From CAVRJC01 sp964505725 (GTDB lineage Bacteria > Actinomycetota > Acidimicrobiia > IMCC26256 > DASPTH01), in assembly GCA_964505725.1 (NCBI GenBank), contig CAZDJK010000039.1:1-17834 (forward strand): a DNA stretch of 17,834 bases. The letters run 5' to 3'. Under the pieces are notes generated by a model, which was not told where the DNA came from, did not search any database, and saw only the letters and a program-made list of their open reading frames with translations. How positions within the stretch are numbered: position 1 is the first letter of the stretch; every line of letters starts with the position of its first letter. Made by a program: the position numbers and the translations under genes. Below are positions 7,338 to 13,656 of the stretch, one piece after another.

Positions 7338-8129
7338 GTGGACTCCGTGCGCATCGAGATCGAGGACGCCGTCGCCACGGTGACCCTCGACCGCCCGCCC
7401 GTCAACGCGCTCGACGCGCCGACCTTCCGCGAGATCCGTGACGCATTCCGCGGCTTCGGCGACCGGACCGACGTGAGGGTCGTGATCCTCACCGCGACCG
7501 GCGAGCGGGCGTTCTGCGCCGGCGTCGACCTGCAGGACTCGGCGCGGCGACGCCGCCGCGAGCTCGGCGAGGGTGACACGATCGCCGACGTCCTCGATCC
7601 CGGCATCGTGCCGCGCGAGTGCTTCTTCGCGGTAGCCGACTGCGCGGTCCCGGTGATCGGCGCGATCAACGGGGCCGCGGTCGGCGCCGGTCTCGGCCTC
7701 GCGGCATCGTGCGACATCATCTACGCGTCGGAGAACGCGCGCTTCGCGTTGACCGAGGTGAACGTGGGGGTCCTCGGCGGCGGCCGTCACCTGCAGCGCA
7801 TGGTGGGTCCGTACAAGGCGCGCAAGATGTTCTTCACCGGCGAGTTCGTCCCCGCCGACGAGTTCTACCGCCTGGGCGCGATCGAGGCGGTCGTCCCTGG
7901 CCCCGAGCTGCTCCCGACGGCGCGCGCGCTCGCCACCGAGATCGCGAGCAAGAGCCCGGTGGGGGTGCGGCTCGCCAAGCAGTCACTGAACCGGGTCGAG
8001 GACCTCCCGCTCAAGCCCGGCTACCAGCTCGAGCAGGACTACACCATCCGCGTCACCGGCTTCAACGACTCGGCCGAGGCGCGCGAGGCGTGGCGGGACA
8101 AGCGGTCGCCCGAGTGGACGTGGACGTGA
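7338..8129 (+). CDS. Enoyl-CoA hydratase/isomerase (crotonase) family protein
   Basis: The 263-aa protein starts at GTG 7338 with AAAGGA at 7325-7330 upstream. It has the crotonase fold signatures. The first oxyanion-hole segment is A-F-C-A-G-V-D (58-64). The second is N-G-A-A-V-G-A-G-L-G (111-120). The helix with E140 is in A-L-T-E-V-N-V-G-V-L-G-G-G. By pattern, E140 matches the first catalytic glutamate of classic enoyl-CoA hydratases (rat E144). The position matching the second (rat E164) is Lys in A-R-K-M-F-F-T-G. That suggests an isomerase, hydrolase or decarboxylase-like activity rather than plain hydration, but this is alignment by eye. It acts on CoA thioesters in the cytoplasm and precedes two acyl-CoA dehydrogenase genes. 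Confidence 0.92.
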   Translation: MDSVRIEIEDAVATVTLDRPPVNALDAPTFREIRDAFRGFGDRTDVRVVILTATGERAFCAGVDLQDSARRRRRELGEGDTIADVLDPGIVPRECFFAVADCAVPVIGAINGAAVGAGLGLAASCDIIYASENARFALTEVNVGVLGGGRHLQRMVGPYKARKMFFTGEFVPADEFYRLGAIEAVVPGPELLPTARALATEIASKSPVGVRLAKQSLNRVEDLPLKPGYQLEQDYTIRVTGFNDSAEAREAWRDKRSPEWTWT

Positions 8130-8151
8130 CCGGCGGCAGGGGAGCGCGTCG

Positions 8152-9342
8152 GTGATCCGCTTCGACGCGACCGAGCTCACCGACGCCGAGCGTGCGCTGC
8201 GCTCGGAGGTGCGCGTGTTCCTCGCCGAGGAGCTGCCGCGCGGCTCCTTCACCCCCGGCCTCGGCATGAACGGCGCGAAGGACGCCGGGTTCTCCGCCAA
8301 GCTCGGCGCGCGCGGCTGGCTCGGTATGGCGCTGCCGGCGGCGTACGGGGGGCACGACCGCTCGGCGGTCGACCGCCTTGTCGTCACCGAGGAGCTCCTG
8401 CGCTGGGGCGCACCGGTCGGGCACCACTGGGTGGCCGACCGTCAGAGCGGGCCGGTCATCGCGCGCTTCGGCACCGAGGATCAGAAACAGCGGTTCCTTC
8501 CCGGCATCGCGCGCGGGGAGCTGTCGTTCGCGATCGGGATGAGCGAGCCCGACAGCGGCAGCGACCTCGCGTCGCTGTCGACGCGCGCCGTGCGCGACGG
8601 AGACGGCTGGGTGCTGTCGGGTCGCAAGATCTGGACCACGCTCGCCGCGGTGCAGGACTGGATGATCGTGCTGTGCCGCACGACCCCGATCGAGGACTCC
8701 GGCGACAAGCGGCTCGGCCTGTCGCAGCTGATCGTCGACCTCCAGTCGCCGGGCGTCACCGTGACGCCGATCCCGTTCATCGACGGCACGGCCGACTTCT
8801 GCGAGGTGCTGCTCGACGACGTGTTCGTCCCCGAGGAGCTGCTGCTCGGAACGCCCGGCGCGGGCTGGACCCAGAACACGTCGGAGCTCGCCTTCGAACG
8901 CGGCGGGCCCGACCGTTGGCTCAGCACCTACCTCGTGGTGGAGGAGCTGCTCCGCGGGTACGAGCAGCACGGGTACGAGCAGGACGCGTACGAGGCCTCG
9001 GTGGTGCCCGACGACGCGCTCGACCTGTTCGGCACCGCCGCCGCCACCTACTGGGTGCTCCACCACCTCACGTTGTCGGTTGCGCGTGCGATCGACGAGG
9101 GCCGCTCGCCGTCGATCGAGGCGTCGTTGATGAAGGAGATGGGCACCCGCTTCGAGCAGGACGTGCTGAGCGGCGTGCTCGCGCTCGTCGACTTCGAGCC
9201 GGGGCTCCCGCCACGATCGCTCCTCGAGCAGCTCCTCGTCACCGCGACGCTCACCGCGCCGTCGTACACGATCCGGGGCGGCACCAACGAGATCCTGCGT
9301 TCGGTGGCGGCCAAGGGGCTGCAGCCCGGGGGGCGCCGGTGA
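8152..9342 (+). CDS. Acyl-CoA dehydrogenase, catalytic-type subunit
   Basis: The 396-aa flavoprotein has the usual three ACAD domains. The N-terminal helical part is followed by F-A-I-G-M-S-E-P-D-S-G-S-D (FAD/substrate contact, near residue 125) and the beta-domain motif S-G-R-K-I-W-T-T. The C-terminal helical domain ends in I-R-G-G-T-N-E-I-L-R. The glutamate of medium-chain enzymes (the E in Y-E-G-T) is replaced by G here. E249 in L-A-F-E-R-G-G sits where isovaleryl- and long-chain-type enzymes carry their base, so it is the likely catalytic residue. GTG 8152 follows a good GGGGAG site. It overlaps the next gene, another ACAD-like subunit, by 4 nt. A heterotetrameric (alpha2-beta2) enzyme is therefore plausible, as known for actinobacterial steroid side-chain FadE pairs. 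Confidence 0.93.
   Translation: MIRFDATELTDAERALRSEVRVFLAEELPRGSFTPGLGMNGAKDAGFSAKLGARGWLGMALPAAYGGHDRSAVDRLVVTEELLRWGAPVGHHWVADRQSGPVIARFGTEDQKQRFLPGIARGELSFAIGMSEPDSGSDLASLSTRAVRDGDGWVLSGRKIWTTLAAVQDWMIVLCRTTPIEDSGDKRLGLSQLIVDLQSPGVTVTPIPFIDGTADFCEVLLDDVFVPEELLLGTPGAGWTQNTSELAFERGGPDRWLSTYLVVEELLRGYEQHGYEQDAYEASVVPDDALDLFGTAAATYWVLHHLTLSVARAIDEGRSPSIEASLMKEMGTRFEQDVLSGVLALVDFEPGLPPRSLLEQLLVTATLTAPSYTIRGGTNEILRSVAAKGLQPGGRR
8956..8997 (+). repeat. 15-bp in-frame tandem repeat in the ACAD gene
   Basis: Two near-identical 15-bp units (8956-8970 and 8971-8985, differing at one base) are followed by a partial third unit to 8997. They encode G-Y-E-Q-H, G-Y-E-Q-D and A-Y-E-A at residues 269-282. 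The run lies in the C-terminal helical domain after E249. It looks like a recent slippage duplication that kept the frame. Confidence 0.7.
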
Positions 9343-10409
9343 GCGGCCCGACGACCCTCGGCGTCGACCCGCTCCTCGTCGACACCGCCGAGCGGCTGCT
9401 CGCCGCGGCGAGCACGCCCGACGCGATCGAGCGCGCCGAGGCCGACGGGTGGTGCGCGCCGGTGTGGGACGCGATGGCCGAGGCCGGCTTCCCGTGGATC
9501 TCGGTGCCGGAGACCGCCGGTGGCACCGGCGGATCGGTCGCCGACGCCCTGGCCGTGCTCCGTGCCGTGGGCCGGCACGCGGCGCCGGTGCCGATGGCGG
9601 AGACCGGGGTGCTCGGGGGTTGGCTCGCAGCGTCCGCCGGGCTCCCGGTCCCCGACGGGCCGGTCTCGGTCGTGGGCGACCCTGGTGCGTGGGAGCTCGA
9701 CGGCGACCGCCTGCGCGGCGAGGCGACGGTTCCGTGGGCACGACGCGCGGACCAGGTGCTCGCGGTCGTCGCATCGCCCGATGGTCCGCTCGTGGTCGCG
9801 GTGCCGAACGAGCGGATCGACGTCGAACCGCGCACGAACATGGCCGGCGAGCCGCGCGACATCGCGCGGGTCGACACCGAGCTGGCGGCGGTCCCGCACG
9901 CGCCCGCGCCGTCGGGCGTCGACCAGCAGCAGCTGGCGCTCCGCGGCTGCCTGACCCGCGTCGTGCTCGCGGCCGGCGCGCTCGACCGCCTGAGCGAGCT
10001 CACCGTCGACTACACGAACGCACGGCAGCAGTTCGGCCGCCCGGTCGCCACCTTCCAGGCGGTGCAGCAGCACCTGGTCACCGTCGCGCAGTGCGCCGTG
10101 CGCGCCGCGATGGCGGCCGGCGTGTCGACGCGCGCGCTCGAGTCCGACGATCCGTCGTTCGAGGATCCGGCGTTCGAGATCGCAGCCGCGAGAGTCGTGG
10201 TCGACACCGCGAGCGTCGAGGCGACCCGCGCCGCGCACCAGGCGCACGGCGCCATGGGCGTCACACGGGAGTACGCGCTGCACCACTACTCGCGGCGCCT
10301 GTGGGCGTGGCGCCACGAATACGGAACCGGTCGCTCGTGGCGGCGCGCGCTGGGTGCCCAGGTGGTCGCGACCGGCGCCGACGGGCTGTTCCCCTTGATC
10401 ACGCGCTGA
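9339..10409 (+). CDS. Acyl-CoA dehydrogenase-like subunit (partner of upstream ACAD)
   Basis: The 356-aa protein starts at GTG 9339, overlapping the upstream stop by 4 nt (GTGA), with a GGGGGG run before it. The C-terminal half is recognisably ACAD. It has Y-T-N-A-R-Q-Q-F-G-R-P-V-A-T-F-Q-A-V-Q-Q-H-L, with the arginine of the FAD-binding segment, and A-H-G-A-M-G-V-T-R-E-Y-A-L-H-H-Y in the last helices. The N-terminal and beta-domain half is much diverged: it lacks the M-S-E-P-x-S-G-S-D flavin motif and has no glutamate at the usual catalytic sites. This is what is known for the non-catalytic subunit of heteromeric steroid-type acyl-CoA dehydrogenases. The tight coupling with the previous gene supports a joint enzyme. 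A stand-alone activity is less likely. Confidence 0.9.
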   Translation: MSGPTTLGVDPLLVDTAERLLAAASTPDAIERAEADGWCAPVWDAMAEAGFPWISVPETAGGTGGSVADALAVLRAVGRHAAPVPMAETGVLGGWLAASAGLPVPDGPVSVVGDPGAWELDGDRLRGEATVPWARRADQVLAVVASPDGPLVVAVPNERIDVEPRTNMAGEPRDIARVDTELAAVPHAPAPSGVDQQQLALRGCLTRVVLAAGALDRLSELTVDYTNARQQFGRPVATFQAVQQHLVTVAQCAVRAAMAAGVSTRALESDDPSFEDPAFEIAAARVVVDTASVEATRAAHQAHGAMGVTREYALHHYSRRLWAWRHEYGTGRSWRRALGAQVVATGADGLFPLITR

Positions 10410-10415
10410 CGGGCG

Positions 10416-11165
10416 GTGACGCTGCGCATCGGCACCTCGGGCTGGCAGTACCGCGACTGGCGCGGCACCGTCTACCCGGAGGGAGAGCCGACACGGCGAT
10501 GGCTGCCGTGCTACGCCGAGATGTTCGACACCGTCGAGCTGAACAACAGCTTCTACCGGCTCCCGGACCCGAGCCGGTTCGCGACGTGGGCGGCCGCAGT
10601 CCCCGACGGCTTCTGCTTCGCGGTGAAGGCGAGCCGCTACCTCACGCACGTCCGACGGCTGCGCGATCCGGCCGACCCGGTCGCGCGGCTGATGGACCAC
10701 GCCCGTGCGCTCGGGCCGAAGCTCGGCCCCGTGCTCGTGCAGCTCCCTCCCAATCTGCGCGCTGACTGCGAGGCGCTCGAGGCCGTGCTCGACGCGTTCC
10801 CCGACGACGCGCGGGTCGCGGTCGAGTTCCGTCACCCGTCGTGGGAGAGCGCCGAGGTCGACGCCGTGCTCGGGGCCCACGATGCTTCGTGTGTGCTCGC
10901 CGACCGGAAGGGCCGCGTGAGCGGGAGGCGCACCGCGGGCTGGGCGTACGTGCGACTGCACGAAGGGCGGGCGGCTCCGGTTCCGTGTTACGGACACCGA
11001 GCGCTCGCCTCCTGGATCGACCGGATCGTCGACCTCTGGGGTCACGACGTCGACGGCTACCTCTACTGCAACAACGACCCGCACGGCTGCGCGGCGCACA
11101 ACGCAGCCGACTTGCAGAGGCTCGCGCGCCGCGCCGGTATCGACCAGGGCGACGGCGAGGGCTGA
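10416..11165 (+). CDS. DUF72 (YecE-like) TIM-barrel family protein
   Basis: The 249-aa protein starts at GTG 10416, 6 nt after the previous stop, so it is likely co-transcribed. It matches DUF72/YecE (COG1801). It begins with the typical R-I-G-T-S-G-W-Q-Y and W-R-G-T-V-Y-P. These are followed by V-E-L-N-N-S-F-Y-R-L-P, F-A-V-K-A-S-R-Y-L-T-H, V-L-V-Q-L-P-P-N, V-A-V-E-F-R-H-P-S-W, V-R-L-H-E-G and Y-L-Y-C-N-N-D. The family's fold is a TIM barrel, but its biochemical function is not well established. The length (240-260 aa) is normal. No link to acyl-CoA metabolism is known, so its place in the operon may be incidental. It converges with the CsbD gene. Confidence 0.93.
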   Translation: MTLRIGTSGWQYRDWRGTVYPEGEPTRRWLPCYAEMFDTVELNNSFYRLPDPSRFATWAAAVPDGFCFAVKASRYLTHVRRLRDPADPVARLMDHARALGPKLGPVLVQLPPNLRADCEALEAVLDAFPDDARVAVEFRHPSWESAEVDAVLGAHDASCVLADRKGRVSGRRTAGWAYVRLHEGRAAPVPCYGHRALASWIDRIVDLWGHDVDGYLYCNNDPHGCAAHNAADLQRLARRAGIDQGDGEG

Positions 11166-11176
11166 GCTGCCTCAGC
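11161..11176. terminator. Short hairpin between convergent DUF72 and CsbD genes
   Basis: GCTGAG-CTGC-CTCAGC is a perfect 6-bp stem with a 4-nt loop. It includes the DUF72 stop codon (11163-11165) and lies in the 23-bp gap to the convergent CsbD gene. It may stop transcription in one or both directions. There is no U tract. Confidence 0.35.
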
Positions 11177-11188
11177 GCGTCGACGGCC

Positions 11189-11407
11189 TCAGTGCTTGGA
11201 GGGCCTCAGCTTCTCCTTCACCGCGTCGCGCATCCGGTCGATCCCCTCCTCGATCTTGCTCTCGGCGTCCGCCGCCTTCTGCTTCGCGGCGCCCGCGGCC
11301 TCGTCGGCCTTTCCCCGTCCGCGGAGATCGTCGTCGTCGGTGAGATCGCCAGCCGCATGCTCCACGCGGCCCTTGATCTGGTCGGCTTTGCCCTGGGCGT
11401 CGCTCAT
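11189..11407 (-). CDS. CsbD family stress-response protein
   Basis: The 72-aa protein starts at ATG 11407 with GGGAGG upstream. It is very charged and alanine-rich, with the CsbD arrangement K-A-D-Q-I-K-G-R-V-E-H-A-A-G-D-L-T near the N-terminus. A second helix-forming repeat follows (G-K-A-D-E-A-A-G-A-A-K-Q-K), and the end is basic. CsbD proteins are small, soluble, general-stress (sigma-B-type) induced proteins of unknown mechanism. The first repeat fits best; the C-terminal part is extended with K-I-E-E-G-I-D-R-M-R-D. It is apparently a single gene. The 98-bp stretch upstream (11408-11505) shows only this ribosome binding site and no convincing promoter. Confidence 0.88.
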   Translation of the reverse strand: MSDAQGKADQIKGRVEHAAGDLTDDDDLRGRGKADEAAGAAKQKAADAESKIEEGIDRMRDAVKEKLRPSKH

Positions 11408-11505
11408 GATCGCCTCCCTGGTTCGCGGCGGTGTGCCGAGAAGAGGCTTCCCGTTGCGGTGGGCGTGACAAACGGGCGGCAGGTCCCGGCCCGGCGCCCG
11501 CGGCC

Positions 11506-11871
11506 TCAGAGGTCGCCGCTGATCGACCGATTCAACGCCGCGAGCGTGGCGCGGGCCGTCGCCTCGATCGGGGTCGCGCCCTCGGCCACGCCCCGGCGGT
11601 GCCGGCGGGTGTCGGGGTCGGTGACCGACGCGACCACGAGGAAGCGGCGGTCGGGCAGGGTCTCGACCGTGCGCGCCCATCCGGGCAGGAAGGCCAGGTC
11701 GGGGACGAATGCCCGGATCGCGTAGACCGTCGCCTCGACCGCGCCCAGCAACCCGTGCTCCGCCGGTGCGCGGCCGATCGACTCCTCGTCGGCGCGTGCC
11801 AGCCGGACGAGCAGCGCACCCGAGGGCGGGTCGGTGCAGACGTCTACCAACCGCAGTCGCGTGTCGCCCAC
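11506..11871 (-). CDS. Conserved-looking hypothetical protein, 121 aa
   Basis: I do not recognise a named family. The predicted protein is a small soluble alpha/beta chain with alternating hydrophobic segments (L-R-L-V-D-V, A-L-L-V-R-L-A, F-L-V-V-A-S-V). It ends in a helix, E-A-T-A-R-A-T-L-A-A-L-N-R. The end pattern (G-V-A-E-G-A-T-P-I-E-A-T-A-R-A) loosely recalls the regulatory dimer domain of 2-isopropylmalate synthase, but this is weak. Its codon use matches its neighbours and the antisense frame is arginine-rich, which supports it being real. Starts GTG 11871 (preceded by GAGGGG) and GTG 11877 are both possible. It is divergent from argS, with 126 bp between the starts. Confidence 0.68.
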   Translation of the reverse strand: MGDTRLRLVDVCTDPPSGALLVRLARADEESIGRAPAEHGLLGAVEATVYAIRAFVPDLAFLPGWARTVETLPDRRFLVVASVTDPDTRRHRRGVAEGATPIEATARATLAALNRSISGDL

Positions 11872-11957
11872 ACCCACCCCTCGCTCGACTCGCTGGACCC
11901 ACCGCGCCCGCGACGACCCTAACGCGTCAATCGAAATCCCGGCGCGAGGTACCCCGC

Positions 11958-11963
11958 TACCAT
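11958..11963 (+). promoter_or_regulatory. Possible -10 element upstream of argS
   Basis: TACCAT matches the actinobacterial -10 pattern TAnnnT and would start transcription near 11970. No convincing -35 hexamer is seen. A 12-codon open frame begins at ATG 11970 and overlaps the argS start at 11998. The evidence is weak and rests on position alone. Confidence 0.22.
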
Positions 11964-11997
11964 GCGCCGATGCGGCCGTCACCGACCGATCAGCCTC

Positions 11998-13656
11998 GTG
12001 ATCCGTGACCAGCTCCTCGCCGCACTGCACGTAGCGCTCGCCGACGCCGGTCTTCCCGAGCCCGCGGGCGGCATCGCGCTGTCGCCGCCGAAGGACCCCG
12101 CCCACGGCGACTTCACGACCAATGTGGCGATGCAGCTGGCGAAGCCGTTGTCGATGCCGCCCCGCGACATCGCGGCGAAGATCGTCGACGCGCTGGAGGC
12201 GGCGCGGCCGTCCCACCTCGAGCGCGCCGAGATCGCCGGCGCCGGCTTCGTCAACCTCCATCTCTCGGTCGGTTGGCTGCACGAGGTGCTCCGTGCCGTC
12301 GTCGCGCAGGGGGAGCGCTACGGGCACGGGCATCTGCTCCAGGACCGCCGTATCAACCTCGAATTCGTCTCCGCCAACCCGACCGGACCGCTCCATGCGG
12401 GCGGCGGCCGCTGGGTCGCGGTCGGCGACGCGCTCGCGAACCTCCTCGCCGCCGAGGGCGCCGAGGTCCACCGCGAGTACTACCTGAACGACGCCGGCAA
12501 CCAGCTCGACACGTTCGCGGCGTCGCTCCTCGCGCGCGCACGCGGGGAGGGGCTGCCCGAGGACGGCTACCACGGCGAGTACCTGGTCGAGATGGCCGAC
12601 CGGATGCGCGCCGAGCTCGGCGACGGGGTGACCCTCGACGACGCTCGCGAATGGGGCTACCGCGATGCCGTGCGCGGGCTCGAGGAGGATCTGGCGCGCA
12701 TCGGCGTCCACTTCGACACTTGGTTCTCGGAGCGCACGCTGCACGAGCAGGGCGACGTCGCACGCGCGCTCGCCGACCTGCGCGCCCGGGGCGTCGTGTA
12801 CGAGCAGGACGGCGCCGTGTGGCTGCGCGCCACCGATTTCGGCGACACGCGCGACCGCGTGCTCGTGAAATCCGACCGCGCGCCGACCTACCTCCTCGCC
12901 GACATCGCGTACCACCGGAGCAAGCTCGAGCGAGGGTGGCAGCACCTCATCGACATCTGGGGCGCCGACCACCACGGTCAGGTGCGGTCCCTCCAGGCCG
13001 GTGTGGAGGCGCTCGGCTACCCGCCGGGCGAGCCGGAGGTGCTGCTGGGACAGCTCGTGAAGCTCGAGCGCGGTGGGAGCCTGGTGCAGCTCTCCAAGCG
13101 CACCGGCGACATCGTCACCCTCGCCGACATCCTCGACGACGTCGATCCCGACGTGGCGCGCCTCACGTTCCTGCTCCAGGGCATCGATTCGCCGCAGACC
13201 TTCGATCTCGACGTGGTCACCGCGCAGTCGACGGAGAACCCCGTGTACTACGTGCAGTACGCGCACGCCCGCATCGCGTCGATCGTGCGACGCGCCGCCG
13301 AGCGGGGGGTCACGCGCCGGCCCCTCCTCGACGTGAGCCTCGCCCCGCTCCTGCACGAGCGCGAGGTGGCGCTGCTTCGGGCGCTGGCCGCGTATCCGGA
13401 CGTGGTGGCGGAGGCCGCCGAGCTCCGCGCGCCCCATCGGGTCACCACCTGGGTGCGCGACTTCGCCAAGGAGTTCCATGGCTTCTACCGCGACTGTCGG
13501 GTCATCTCCGACGACGCCGCGCTCACGCAGGCACGGCTGTGGCTGGCGGAGGCGTGCCGGCTCGGCCTCGCGAGCGCGCTGGCCATCCTCGGTGTGCACG
13601 CGCCCGATGAGATGACGCGCGACGACGAAGCCGACGACGAGATGGGGATCGGGTGA
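11998..13656 (+). CDS. argS: Arginyl-tRNA synthetase
   Basis: The 552-aa class I synthetase charges tRNA-Arg with arginine. The N-terminal Arg-tRNA-synthetase domain (P-K-D-P-A-H-G-D-F-T-T-N-V-A) is followed by F-V-S-A-N-P-T-G-P-L and an altered HIGH motif, H133-A-G-G136. Further on are Y-Y-L-N-D-A-G-N-Q, the catalytic domain signature I-D-I-W-G-A-D-H-H-G, and L-S-K-R (365-368) in place of KMSKS. The DALR anticodon-binding domain begins around Y-Y-V-Q-Y-A-H-A-R. GTG 11998 (V-I-R-D-Q-L) is preferred because many ArgRS begin M-I-R-D. ATG 11962 would add an unnatural MRRCGRHRP-like stretch. No good Shine-Dalgarno sequence is seen before either. It overlaps lysA by 4 nt and heads the amino-acid operon. 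Confidence 0.96.
   Translation: MIRDQLLAALHVALADAGLPEPAGGIALSPPKDPAHGDFTTNVAMQLAKPLSMPPRDIAAKIVDALEAARPSHLERAEIAGAGFVNLHLSVGWLHEVLRAVVAQGERYGHGHLLQDRRINLEFVSANPTGPLHAGGGRWVAVGDALANLLAAEGAEVHREYYLNDAGNQLDTFAASLLARARGEGLPEDGYHGEYLVEMADRMRAELGDGVTLDDAREWGYRDAVRGLEEDLARIGVHFDTWFSERTLHEQGDVARALADLRARGVVYEQDGAVWLRATDFGDTRDRVLVKSDRAPTYLLADIAYHRSKLERGWQHLIDIWGADHHGQVRSLQAGVEALGYPPGEPEVLLGQLVKLERGGSLVQLSKRTGDIVTLADILDDVDPDVARLTFLLQGIDSPQTFDLDVVTAQSTENPVYYVQYAHARIASIVRRAAERGVTRRPLLDVSLAPLLHEREVALLRALAAYPDVVAEAAELRAPHRVTTWVRDFAKEFHGFYRDCRVISDDAALTQARLWLAEACRLGLASALAILGVHAPDEMTRDDEADDEMGIG

Noticed and set aside
9048..11099. 683-aa minus-strand frame opposite the ACAD and DUF72 genes
   Set aside because: Its composition is R/V/A/D-rich without motifs, and the plus strand has three recognisable genes there.
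11166..11215. Repeated CCTCAG words near the CsbD stop
   Set aside because: Three short, irregularly spaced matches in GC-rich sequence; only the 6-bp hairpin at 11161-11176 seemed worth listing.
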